DNA of 64,000 nucleotides from Fistulifera solaris. Taxonomy: Eukaryota > Bacillariophyta > Bacillariophyceae > Naviculales > Stauroneidaceae. Every line of letters starts with the position of its first letter. Position 1 is the stretch's first letter. This document shows, one piece after another, positions 33,291 to 42,723 of the stretch. Below the pieces are notes generated by a model that searched no databases, was not told where the DNA came from, and worked only from the letters and a program-made list of their open reading frames with translations. The stretch is taken from contig AP026142.1 in NCBI GenBank assembly GCA_030295235.1, positions 186,001 to 250,000 on the forward strand, written 5' to 3'. Position numbers and translations under genes: made by a program.

Positions 33291-33845
33291 GTCGTTCTCG
33301 GTTGATGCTTGTCTTTCGATGAAGCAATGACTCGATCAGCAATGAGCGGAATGACAAAGAAAATGGGTGACAATTGTTCGGCCATGATGCGGTTTGGATG
33401 GAATGAATTTGGGTGCGCGCACGCCTCGCTTCCTGTACTTAGGGAAGTTCAAAAATAGTAGCGCGCCGGACTGGCTGCGATGGTTTCGCGCCTTTTGTGA
33501 CGCGAATGTCCGCTGCAGCTTTGCGAACCCGCGAATGAATGAATCATTGCCACATTGAGTTCCTCCTATGCATAGGTAGTTAGTAGTTAGTAGTTAGTCA
33601 CTCTTTTTGCTTTTTCTGCCCTTCCACTTCCACGGGGAACGCGAGCCCCCCTGAAGTAGATGATGTCGGTTTTAACACACATACACACACGATGCGGAAT
33701 GAAAAAAGCTCCCCGCAACCATTGCCCGCAACTGCAACTGCCGCAGGCGGATACTGATAGCGAAGCGGATAATTGCATCACCATCCTTTTCAGCAAAGCG
33801 ACAGCACCTGCCTGGTACTGTACCTGGTACGTATAAGATTGCATT
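33291..33845. other. intergenic upstream of the Kelch gene
   Basis: No convincing coding frame. The short tandem TAGTTAG occurs three times near 33579-33597, and a CA-rich stretch lies near 33677. It should include the Kelch promoter. Confidence 0.45.
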
Positions 33846-33849
33846 TCAT

Positions 33850-34517
33850 AATTTATGGGCCGGTCAGCGCAGCACACCGACTGCCGGACAACTCATTGAG
33901 CTACTGTATCAGCACGGCGCCAATCTACACGAACTTGACTTCTAGGCAGCAACTTTGTTGCATTGGGCGATTGGGAGGGGGTGTTTCGAAGGCATGGAGA
34001 CATTTATACGGTTGATATTGTCGGTGCAGGATACGGCATGGGGCTACGCCTTTGCATTGGGCTGCAACAGGAACGACCGCTCGGAAAATTGAGACCGGTG
34101 GTCATGCTGAAGGGTATGTCAGCAAATCCTCGAACAGCAATAATTGGCGTACGTTGGTCAATGCACGAAAGATGGCAATTCACTGCTCGTGAGGGCGAGT
34201 TGGTCGGGGTATTGAAGACTGTGGAAATGGTTGTACGGTCTCAAATTGGTCGACGTCCGGATGTCGCTATTCACACGAGGTCTTGTAAGTTTCCCTTTCC
34301 ATTTCCAACCACGGTGGGTACACGTCGCTGACACTGCGGTAGCCTTTGGACGATCCGAAGAAAGTTGTGGAATGGTTGAGAAACATATGAGTTACGGATG
34401 GTGGCGAAGATGGTGCAGCCGCACTAGAATTGGCAAAATTGATGCAACTGCTATGGGGGCAGGTCCATGATGCTGTTGTCATGGATGAAATGCAAAAGTT
34501 CTACTCCTTAGTCTAAT
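33850..34517 (+). pseudogene. decayed copy of the ankyrin-repeat gene
   Basis: Nucleotide similarity to the 3' half of the gene at 37492-38973, in inverted orientation. Recognisable pieces are LLYQHGANLHE followed by a stop, LLHWAIG, GATPLHWAA-like, WSMHERWQFTAREGELVGVLKTVE (matching the shadow frame of the parent) and the DDPKKVVEWLRN-like end. Many frame breaks and stops are present. Together with the two MscS-like genes it forms an inverted duplication. Confidence 0.82.
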
Positions 34518-34680
34518 TCTTAAATATTTTGAGCTAGTATAAATAGTTTATACAACATCAGCACAGTGCAACGTAGGCTCACACCTCACACAACTTTACG
34601 CTTTTTCGCAGAACCATTATAGGCTCAGCGGAAACTAGAGCTCCTGAAGCACCACCACTCTGTCGACATTGCCATAAATT
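34518..34680. other. short spacer between ankyrin pseudogene and MscS locus 5
   Basis: AT-rich sequence containing the tail-to-tail 3' ends. No coding signal. Confidence 0.4.
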
Positions 34681-35587
34681 CTAGGGGAACACAGTGATTG
34701 CAAAGTCGTCAGATGCATCTGCCGGGCGAAGCTCTTCCGTAAGCTCCTTGCAGTAAGCAATCAACTTTTCTCTGCTCTTCAAGACGAGATCCAGCTGTCC
34801 CCACTTTTCGCGGTGTCTATAGCAAAGGAAGAAACGAAAGGAGTCAGGGAAGCATGAACACCATCGCAGATCATCATCTCTCGACTTACTGAATCATAAC
34901 ACGATACCCATCCGGCGTTGGATCACAATAAGACGTGTCCGCCACAAACCATTCGCCAGGATTGTCGTTTGCAAATTGCTGGATCTTGCTCTCCAGCAAA
35001 TCATCCCAGAAAATACCGCCGGTAGTATTCACCGGTACAGGAAGCATGATTTGAAACCTGACTGGGCAATAACTCCAGCAAACCATCGATGTGTAGCGGC
35101 AAAGTTTGGTATTGTGCCAACGAACCCGCTCACCGCTGGCCAAGCACGTGAGGTCCGTGTACATCCAGTTGATCTTGTCGACGCGGTACACGTTTTGCGT
35201 GTGGAGAAACACGCTACGTTTCGTCCGATTGATCTCAATGAATTCTCCAACCTCACAATGAGGTCTTTTATAAAAGTAAAAGGCGTCGTGAGTATCCCGG
35301 AGAAACGAAAGGACGGTGCCTTGCTTGGTGGCGGCGGAAGACGACTCGGCGGTCATCGTTCCTTCGATTTGTTCTGAGAAATAAACTTGCGTTCGCGGTG
35401 ATGATCGTTGCTGGCGTAAATTTGTGAGACATCTTGAAAGGAAACCGTAAGTTCCAATTTCATTCCGTGATACGTTATTCCGTTTCAAAAGCAAAAGAGA
35501 TGAAAAAAAATGAAAGAAACCTTCGAGTCCCGTGAAATAGACGCACGACTCGAAAAAAAACTGCACCGCGCGCACAATAAAACGCAA
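34681..35587 (-). CDS. MscS-like mechanosensitive channel protein, short form (locus 5)
   Basis: Exon 1 is 35587-34890 and exon 2 is 34816-34681, with a 73-bp intron splitting a Gln codon before HREKW. From ATG 35587 there is a hydrophobic N-terminus (YFTGLEGFFHFFSSLLLL). The alternative Met at 35356 would start right before the MscS domain and leave no membrane segment. The MscS part has FYFYKRPHCEVGEFIEINRT, YRVDKINWMYTDLTCL, RFQIMLPVPVNTT and IQQFANDNPGEWFVA. The tail ends KELTEELRPADASDDFAITVFP. No break is seen. It faces the locus at 35737 head to head with 149 bp between, so they may share a promoter. With so few helices it may need a partner subunit, or lack an unrecognised upstream exon. 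Confidence 0.75.
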
Positions 35588-35736
35588 TGAAATCGCAATC
35601 CATTCATGTCGTTTTCAATTTGCAAACCGCACTCTTGCTTCCAATCATCGCCTTTCAAAATGTCTTATAATCTTTCGCAAGCGATAATTCACATCGGAAG
35701 CGCTAGCTCGTTTTTTCAGCGCCAACGAAAGCGACA
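35588..35736. promoter_or_regulatory. 149-bp divergent promoter region between two MscS-like genes
   Basis: It separates genes at 34681-35587 (minus) and 35737-36982 (plus) and is the centre of an inverted duplication. It must hold both start regions unless the real starts lie further inside the genes. Confidence 0.5.
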
Positions 35737-36982
35737 ATGATGACCGACACTTTGCCCGACGCAAACTCTACGAGCCGTCCAGAAGTTCCCTTCGGACGAA
35801 AGCTTGCTATTTTCTTCTTTCAGCTGATCTATTTGGACTACGTCTTTCTCATCACATGGATCTTTGTCTATTACGCCTTCGGCATTATTCCCCGTCTGCC
35901 GTGTTTTGGACCATTGTCGTCATCTTGGCGATTCTCCTCCTCTATGCATTGCTGATTGGTGTAGACTACGCCAACCATTAAGAACGCAATCTATTCTACT
36001 ACAAGCTGCGTCCTTACGAGGTTGGGGACTTGGTGGAAATAGACCCGACCGAAGAAAGTGTCTATCTCAAGACGGAGAACGTTTACCGTGTCAAATATAT
36101 CTATTTGGTGTGCACTCATTTTGAATTCTTGAATCGCACGGGGGTGATGAATTGGCCCAATCAAGCTCATCTGAACAGTCGCTTTATTATCTGGAGTGAG
36201 CGGGCGGCGATATTTCACATCGTTCTACGAGTCCCTGTGGAAGCAGGTGATGTCTCCGTGTTGCTGGCTCGTTTTTATGAGGAAGTCGAGCAGTACGCAA
36301 ATGGCAATTCTTGCGAATGGCTTGCCGTGAACATGCCCATTGTCGATGCAATTACGGAGGACTGCAAATACGCGGACTGCTGCATTGAGATTCAGTAAGT
36401 CGAGTAAAAATATCGAATCTGTTGCATTTGCCCTCTTGCTTCTCTGACGCGTGATATTTCGCTTCGGTATTTCACAGACATCGCGAGTTGTGGCGACAAT
36501 ATGACTGCGTTGTGAGAAGCAAAGATAAGCTGAGCAAGTATTTGGAAATTTTGGAGCAAGAAGGATTTTTCAAGGTTGGAAGCACTATCGAAAACGAGAG
36601 AGAAGGTATCGACGGCAATGAGGAAAGTAGTGACAACGAAGGCCGAAACAGCGTCAATAAGTACAAACACGATGCCTACAAAGTTCATGAGGACAAAATC
36701 GAAAAGATAGCCGATGAAGAAGCAGATGTAGAAAACCAAATCGGTGGAACAGCGCTCGAAAACATTGCTCAAGCTGAAAGTGTTGATGACGAAGGACAGT
36801 ATGATGGCAAGAGCCACTGCAATGGCGTTAGCTGCAACGACGATTACAACATTGACTACACCGAGCACAATGCACTAAAGAAGCAGGCGGACAAGCATCG
36901 TGAAGGTGATGACAAAGCAGATCTTGAGAACCAGATTGGTGATGAACGTAGCATCAACTATCAAATTTTCATTCGATCTTAG
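35737..36982 (+). pseudogene. MscS-like gene with one frame break and one stop (locus 6)
   Basis: MMTDTLPDANSTS opens a frame with a membrane segment (LIYLDYVFLITWIFVYYAFGI). The frame shifts at the C run 35890-35893, where one extra C would give AVFWTIVVILAILLLYALL. An in-frame TAA (about 35979-35981) then follows DYANH, and the same frame continues with FYYKLRPYEVGDLVEIDPTE. Exon 1 ends at 36394, an 83-bp intron follows, and exon 2 (36478-36982) gives HRELWRQYDCVVRSKDKL and a long acidic tail ending SINYQIFIRS. The stop is not a homopolymer problem, so the gene may be a recent pseudogene. The rest is well kept. Confidence 0.72.
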
Positions 36983-37143
36983 ACAAGAAGGCGTTTTCGT
37001 GCGGTTACAGTTGGTCGACCTAGCCATCTAATCGAAGAATTTTTCAGTTGGATCGACTTTATTCGTTGAAGTAGTAATTATTATGTGTTCTTTCGTATTG
37101 TTACGTCTTTTTAGGTTAACAACTAGTAGCTGAGAGTCCGAAC

Positions 37144-37209
37144 AGACATCGCGAGACATGGAATTGGAATGAGTATAAAATCGTTTTGAGTAGCAAAAAA
37201 ACCAGCTAA
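37144..37209 (+). pseudogene. orphan MscS-type second exon
   Basis: After an acceptor-like AACAG the frame reads HRETWNWNEYKIVLSSKKTS and stops. This is the family's second-exon start (HRETW, then E-Y/H-x-I-V) with no first exon upstream. It lies 160 bp downstream of the locus 6 stop. It is either a remnant of a tandem copy or an alternative terminal exon for the gene at 35737. Confidence 0.7.
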
Positions 37210-37491
37210 TTCTAGAATACATGGATCTGAATGATAATCACCGCATAAGACTTGCAAAGCGGTATGTAACGACCGCAGCTGATGCGGACATTAGCAGGGA
37301 CCGTGATGATGGCGATTTCCACAACGTGGAGGGTGCCAAAAACAGGGAGGAAAGCATCACAGTTGTTATATCTATGTTGGATAATGTCGGTGAAAATTAA
37401 AAGAAATGGGCAACCGTGTTCCCTTCTGTTGTCGCAATTTGAAATTTGTAATGGCCATGAAACGCAAAGTGCAATTTTCCATAGCAAAATA
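37210..37491. other. spacer between MscS remnant and ankyrin gene
   Basis: Short frames only. It probably contains the 3' UTR of the minus-strand ankyrin gene. Confidence 0.4.
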
Positions 37492-38973
37492 TTACCGCTG
37501 CCCCTCATCTCGCGTATTACTGGAGTCCAATAATTGCAATATCTTTGTCCGTCGAGCGTCTCCTTCCTGCCATTGAACAAAGCTTTTCGCCAATTCTAGG
37601 GCGGCCGTCTCATTTTCGCCACCATCCGTTACTCGTATGCTGCTCAACCATTTTACAATTTCTGATCGTCCAAAGGCTACCGCATGTGTCAGCGGCGTGT
37701 TCCCACCGTGGTTGGAAGTGGAAAAGTCGACTTGCAAGACTTCGTGCAAATAGCGACATACGTCGACATTGCCTCCGGACGCCGCCCAATGCGCGACCGT
37801 ACAACCGTTTCGATTCGTGACATTCTGGGCTTGCGCACCATACGACGCCAACAACTTGACAGTTTTCAATGTTCCCGACCAACTCGCCCACATGAGCGGT
37901 GAATTGCCATCTTTCGTGCATTGATTGACGTATGCTAATTGTTGCTGTTCAGGGATTTGCTGGATCAAATACTCACACACGTCAGCATGACCACCGGTCC
38001 CAAATTCCCGAGCCGTCGTTCCTGCTGCCGCCCAATGTAAAGGCGTAGCCCCATCCCGCGCGGCTGCATTTTGTACCGATAATCCCAACCGTATCAACGT
38101 CACCACGCCTTCGGAATACCCCGTCCCACTCGCCCAATGCAACAAAGTCGCCCCCTGGTAGTCACGTTCGTGTAAATTGGCGCCATGCTGATACAGTAAG
38201 TCGATGAGTTGTGCGGCGGTCGGTGCATTGTGCTGAAGTGCCCACGTAGTTGAATTGTTATAATAATTATTATTCCATTCATTCCGTGCCGCCGCCATGA
38301 GACCTCTACCAAATAAAGCATCAAAAGCTTCCACTTGTTGATGTGTAAATTGAGCTTGCATGGTCGTATATTGTTGTTGCCAGCGCTGACAGAGTGCGGC
38401 AAAGGATTTGGCATTGCGTGCGTGCATCATAAAGTCGAGAAACAAGGTGCCGTTCGCTTGAAAGAGCTCCGGACCGTGCGGCAATCGATGATGCATCAAA
38501 AAGGCGTGCCGCGGGGCCAGTACTTTTTCCAGTCGAGCACCCCAGTAATACGGTGGTAGATTGGCCTGAGATGGGTCTGAAATGCCCAAGGTATGGCGCA
38601 GAAATTCCATCTTGGGATGCAATTGGTGTTGCACCGATAAAGTCAACAGAGGAGGAAAAGATTGATTCATTTGAACGATTTGTTGTGTCGTATAGCCACC
38701 GCAGTGTTGCAGATAGGTAGTAGGATCAGCTGTATGAATTGTTGCATTGTAGGTATGTCGATAAAGATATTTGAAGGCATGATTGAGACGTCGAGCGGGC
38801 CGAGGTTGCGTGACGCGCTGCATGTGCGGTTTATTATTATTGTCAGCCACTGACAATGAAAGCCGTGCCGTGAATTGTTGACGACTCATAGACGTAGAGA
38901 TCCATGAGCGAACGTATCCTACGGAAACGAAAAAATATAAGAGCCATTTTAAGCGCAACAACTTCATCGTCAA
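37492..38973 (-). CDS. ankyrin-repeat protein with signal peptide and mTERF-like N-terminal segment
   Basis: 493 residues, single exon. The start MTMKLLRLKWLLYFFVSVGY is a signal peptide or membrane anchor followed by VRSWISTSMSRQ, so secretory or plastid import is possible. Residues about 105-165 (FPPLLTLSVQHQLHPKMEFL, PPYYWGARLEKVLAPRHAFL) resemble an mTERF helix pair. The C-terminal half has ankyrin repeats: GATLLHWASGTGYSEGVVTL, GATPLHWAAAGTTAREFGTG, GNSPLMWASWSGTLKTVKLL, GCTVAHWAASGGNVDVCRYL and GNTPLTHAVAFGRSEIVKWL. It is likely a protein-binding adaptor. I cannot name a partner. A decayed inverted copy lies at 33850-34517. Confidence 0.85.
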   Translation of the reverse strand: MTMKLLRLKWLLYFFVSVGYVRSWISTSMSRQQFTARLSLSVADNNNKPHMQRVTQPRPARRLNHAFKYLYRHTYNATIHTADPTTYLQHCGGYTTQQIVQMNQSFPPLLTLSVQHQLHPKMEFLRHTLGISDPSQANLPPYYWGARLEKVLAPRHAFLMHHRLPHGPELFQANGTLFLDFMMHARNAKSFAALCQRWQQQYTTMQAQFTHQQVEAFDALFGRGLMAAARNEWNNNYYNNSTTWALQHNAPTAAQLIDLLYQHGANLHERDYQGATLLHWASGTGYSEGVVTLIRLGLSVQNAAARDGATPLHWAAAGTTAREFGTGGHADVCEYLIQQIPEQQQLAYVNQCTKDGNSPLMWASWSGTLKTVKLLASYGAQAQNVTNRNGCTVAHWAASGGNVDVCRYLHEVLQVDFSTSNHGGNTPLTHAVAFGRSEIVKWLSSIRVTDGGENETAALELAKSFVQWQEGDARRTKILQLLDSSNTRDEGQR

Positions 38974-39384
38974 GAAAAATGTAAAGAAGTTGTTTTCGTG
39001 TTTTTGGCAAATTACTCCTTTGTTTTTGGTACCGTACCGTACCGGTACCTTAAGGTTGAGTCACGCATTTGAAAAAGTTTCAGTCGTATGATGGACGTCA
39101 GTAGTGTCACGGTCAGCGCAAGGCTAAGTATAGTACTGGGTACCGGTACGGCACCTCACAGGCAGTGGAGTGCAACGGTAAAAACAGCAATAAGCACGCG
39201 ACGAAAAACGCGGCACTTCGTCATTATAGCACTTATATTTCCTAAGTTTATCAAAAGAGCATTGAATTGAATCTAAGCCAACAATAAAGACAAAACGAAA
39301 CCCAATTTTACCATTTCGTTTACAAGGCAACAGTCTCTTGCTGGTTTGTTTATATTGTTTGATTTATCCACATATAATAAGGCC
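38974..39384. promoter_or_regulatory. divergent promoter region with GTACCGGTAC motifs
   Basis: It lies between the minus-strand ankyrin gene and the plus-strand antiporter. It carries dense GTACC/GGTAC palindromic motifs at 39028-39051 and 39140-39152. Similar motif clusters are found in other gene-start gaps of this window. Confidence 0.5.
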
Positions 39385-42379
39385 ATGACGCACGACCCTA
39401 CGAATGATGCGAGTTGTATCAAGAATCATTCTTCGGATCAACTAGTCGATCCCCCGCACGATACTTTTCTGTGCAGCGACCCTACAAGTACTTCTGCACG
39501 TGCGGAGAGTCATCGTTTTCGATGTAGTCGACGGATTCTTCTCTCTTTGGTGGGTTCTTTCTTTGTTGCTTTATTCTTCTATAATAATTCTCCACGAACA
39601 ATTTATATAGCGAAGGACAACGACAACACACACGACAATGATAGCTTTGTTTACGGACCGCCAGTTGATTTACCGCAAGGTGAAACGCTCGTATCGCGTC
39701 ATCGTCGTCGAGCCGCGGCAGCGAAGGCGACGAACAACAAAAAGAAAAAATACATCACAGCAACAACACGCCAAGAAATCGGCGGCCGAACGAGCTCCCA
39801 TTCCGGTCGTGCAATTTGAAGACAGTCAATTGCCCGGCTTCTTTTTCGACAATACACCCCAAACGGCGGCGGAAGTACTCGCGTGTAAAGATTCTGTTCT
39901 CAACTATGTCATCAACGCGACTGACACGAAAGATGAATGCGATGGTTTGACGAAAGCTTTTGAAAAGACGTGTCATGCGTCTAGCAAGAAACCAGAGCAG
40001 CAACGACGATTGAGGGATAAATTAAAGACACAACAGCGTGTTTCTTACTGGATGTCGTCCCGATATCATCATTGGGTGTCTGCTTGGATGTCAAAGTCGT
40101 CGTTCTTTTTTGCGGATGAAGCGGTGGTGGATTATTGGGAACATGCTGCGCTTCTCGTGGATTATGATTTGGAGGATACAGTTAATATGCAATCAATACA
40201 GCGACGTATTTTGGGTGGGAAGAACAAGACTTTATTCGTCATTGACATGGAAGAAGACGAAACAGAACCTGAGTTACTGGACGCCACGGAGCCTCCGAAA
40301 GTGCCTGCTAAACCTATTTCTTTGCAAGTGCCCCTGGGAGGTGTATCGGAAGAAACCTTAGATATCATTCACACCGACGCCGCTGAAATACAAGAAGAAT
40401 CTATGAATCAAACTGTTGCAAAAGTTGAAGTATCGCCACCGAAAAATGTCAAACCCGTAGTAACACCGTCAGAACTAAAGTCGCGGTCCAAAGATGCCGC
40501 TGTACCCACGAAGAAAACAACCGCAGATCCTCCCTACGAACCAAATTCACGAGAAGGACGAATTTGCTGTGTGTCAATTCTCAACGTCTATCAAGAAAAT
40601 TGCTCGCCTCTCCCCGAAGATGATGTGTCGGACCGTCGATTACTCTTCGTCGTCTTCGTCATGGCTATGTGCTGTATTTTGAAGAGTCTCATCAGGCATT
40701 TCAAAATTTTGTGGTTGCCCGAAGCGGCCGGATGTATTCTAGTGGGAGGTGCGTTCGGTTTTTGAGAGTTTTCTTCGTAAGAATGGGTGTGGACGGAATC
40801 TTTCTCACACTTGTTAATGGTTCTTTCTTATCGTCGCAGTCATGAGTGGATACATTCTCATGATTTTCCCTCATCATGATGTTAGTTTTGATGGCAACTG
40901 GTTTCTGCGTATTCTAGTACCGCCCATTATCTTTGAAGCTGCCTTGGGAATTGACAAACGATCCTTCCACCGGCACCTTGTTCCTATTCTGCTTTACGCC
41001 ATTGCCGGAACTTTGATGGCAACCGTTCTGACCGCTTTCATTGTGCACCGAGGGACTTTTATGATGGGATCTTGGTGTCCTACTATACCGTACGTCGAAG
41101 CGCTGGTGTTTGGATCGTTAATTTCTTCCATTGATCCGATAGCGGTGCTCAGTGTCCTCAGCAATATGGGTATGACGGATACAGATACGGTCTATGTGAT
41201 TATTTTCGGTGAATCGCTCCTAAATGATGGTGTTGCTATCGTCCTATTCCATACTCTCGAACACTTTCTGGATGAAACTTTGGTTATTGATAGTGAGGCT
41301 CTTACCGATGCCGCCATCCACTTCTTCGTCGTGGCCTTTGGTTCCTTGCTCGTAGGTGTCGTTTCGGGAATGATGGCGACCATTTATTTCTGGCAGTTTT
41401 ATCAATGTCAAACGCCTTTGGTGGAAGTGCTCATGTTCCTTTGCTGGGCTTTGGTGCCCTATTACATTTGCGATGGGATTGGCTGGTCGGGTATTGTCTG
41501 TACTGTCGCGACGGGTTTCTTCATGGATATGCATATTGTAGGCCAAAAGCGATACGAGCAATCGAATAATGAGTCATCGGAAAACAGTGAAGAGGATGAT
41601 GATATTGTGATGACAGGCGACACGAACTTTGGTCGCCGGCCCATTTTTTCGTCGTTCGGGCATCTGTCCGAAAAGGCAAAGGAGCACATTGGCTTTGTGG
41701 CCGAGCTTATTGCGGCCACCATGGAAACCGCCATTTTGCTTATCTGGGACTCTTTCTGTTTAGTCACCGATATCACTGGAATGTGTTCCACGCTTTCATT
41801 GCCATAATTGCGTGCTGTGCGAGTCGCGGTATAATGATCCCTTTCCTGAGTTTAATGGCCAATTGGATAACGAGAGCTCAACAACTTCGATCTTCGTGTC
41901 AGCGCCGGGGAACGCGCGGAGCAGCTGTCACGAATGCAGCTGGGGTAATCATTGATCGACGAATGCAAATGGCACTCTGGTTTGCCGGTTTACGGGGTGC
42001 CATGTCGTTTGCTTTAGTTGAGCACATTCCCTTATTCGATGAAGAAACCAGAGAAGGATCTCGGTTAAAACCGGAACTCAAGGCCATGACATCAGCTTCT
42101 ATCCTATTCTCCGTATTTCTTCTCGGTGGCTCCACGTACTATGTCATGGAGCATTTGGGTATCGCCCCTCAAAAACGAAAGCAACTGAGGTCCGGAGAGG
42201 GTTTACAGGAAATGGTAGAGTTAATATCGACAAAAGGACCCAATCAAACGGACGGAAGTCCTCGCAAACCAGGAACCTTGTCGACCGAATCCAGCATGGA
42301 GCAAGCGCCAGGGACGAACACCACGTTTCGTCGTGCTCGGCATGGCAAGTCACCTTTGGAGCAGGTTCGAGTTGTCTAG
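39385..42379 (+). CDS. CPA1-family Na+(K+)/H+ antiporter, two homopolymer frame breaks
   Basis: ATG 39385 starts a cytosolic piece, then a membrane anchor (ILLSLVGSFFVALFFYN) and a long variable luminal segment. The frame shifts at the A run 39745-39750. Exon 1 ends at 40748, a 91-bp intron follows, and exon 2 starts at 40840. The exchanger core begins LWLPEAAGCILVGVMSGYIL. The hallmark LVPPIIFEAALGI and the ion site in SLISSIDPIAVLSVLSNMG and FGESLLNDGVAIVLFHTL are all present. The frame shifts again at the T run 41734-41737. One more T gives AYLGLFLFSHRYHWNVF, the usual next helix, followed by ASRGIMIPF and MALWFAGLRGAMSFAL. It should exchange Na+ or K+ for H+ across the plasma or an endomembrane, and is like NHE/NHX proteins. 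Confidence 0.88.
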
Positions 42380-42723
42380 CGGGCGTTTCTGCGCAAGACG
42401 ATTCAAATGTACATAATAACATTAGAGATTCTTTTAGATAGTAAACTCAGGCGATAGCTTTCAAATGTATCTAACATTAGATACGCTTTTCATTACTAAA
42501 CTAGAAGGCGATAGCTTTGCGAAATGGAACGTGAGAACAAAACTCGATGATGCTTTTTATTTATTAACTCGGTTTGAGTCACGCTACGAATCACTCCCGG
42601 ATTCTGTCCCCCGTATAAACTCCAGTACTTATTATAATGTATTGCGACGAAAAGGACTCTTATTGTGAAAAAATCATCGAATATTATTCTTGCAATCATT
42701 TTCGCTATATTTCAATTTATGCT
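42380..42723. other. intergenic between antiporter and TMEM94-like gene
   Basis: It has a partial tandem repeat: AACATTAGA is followed soon after by AGGCGATAGCTTT in two copies (42450-42462 and 42506-42518). No coding frame is supported. Confidence 0.45.

Noticed and set aside
39346-39384. Upstream start for the antiporter
   Set aside because: The Met at 39385 opens a hydrophilic N-terminus, whereas the earlier residues look like translated 5' UTR. Neither affects the core.
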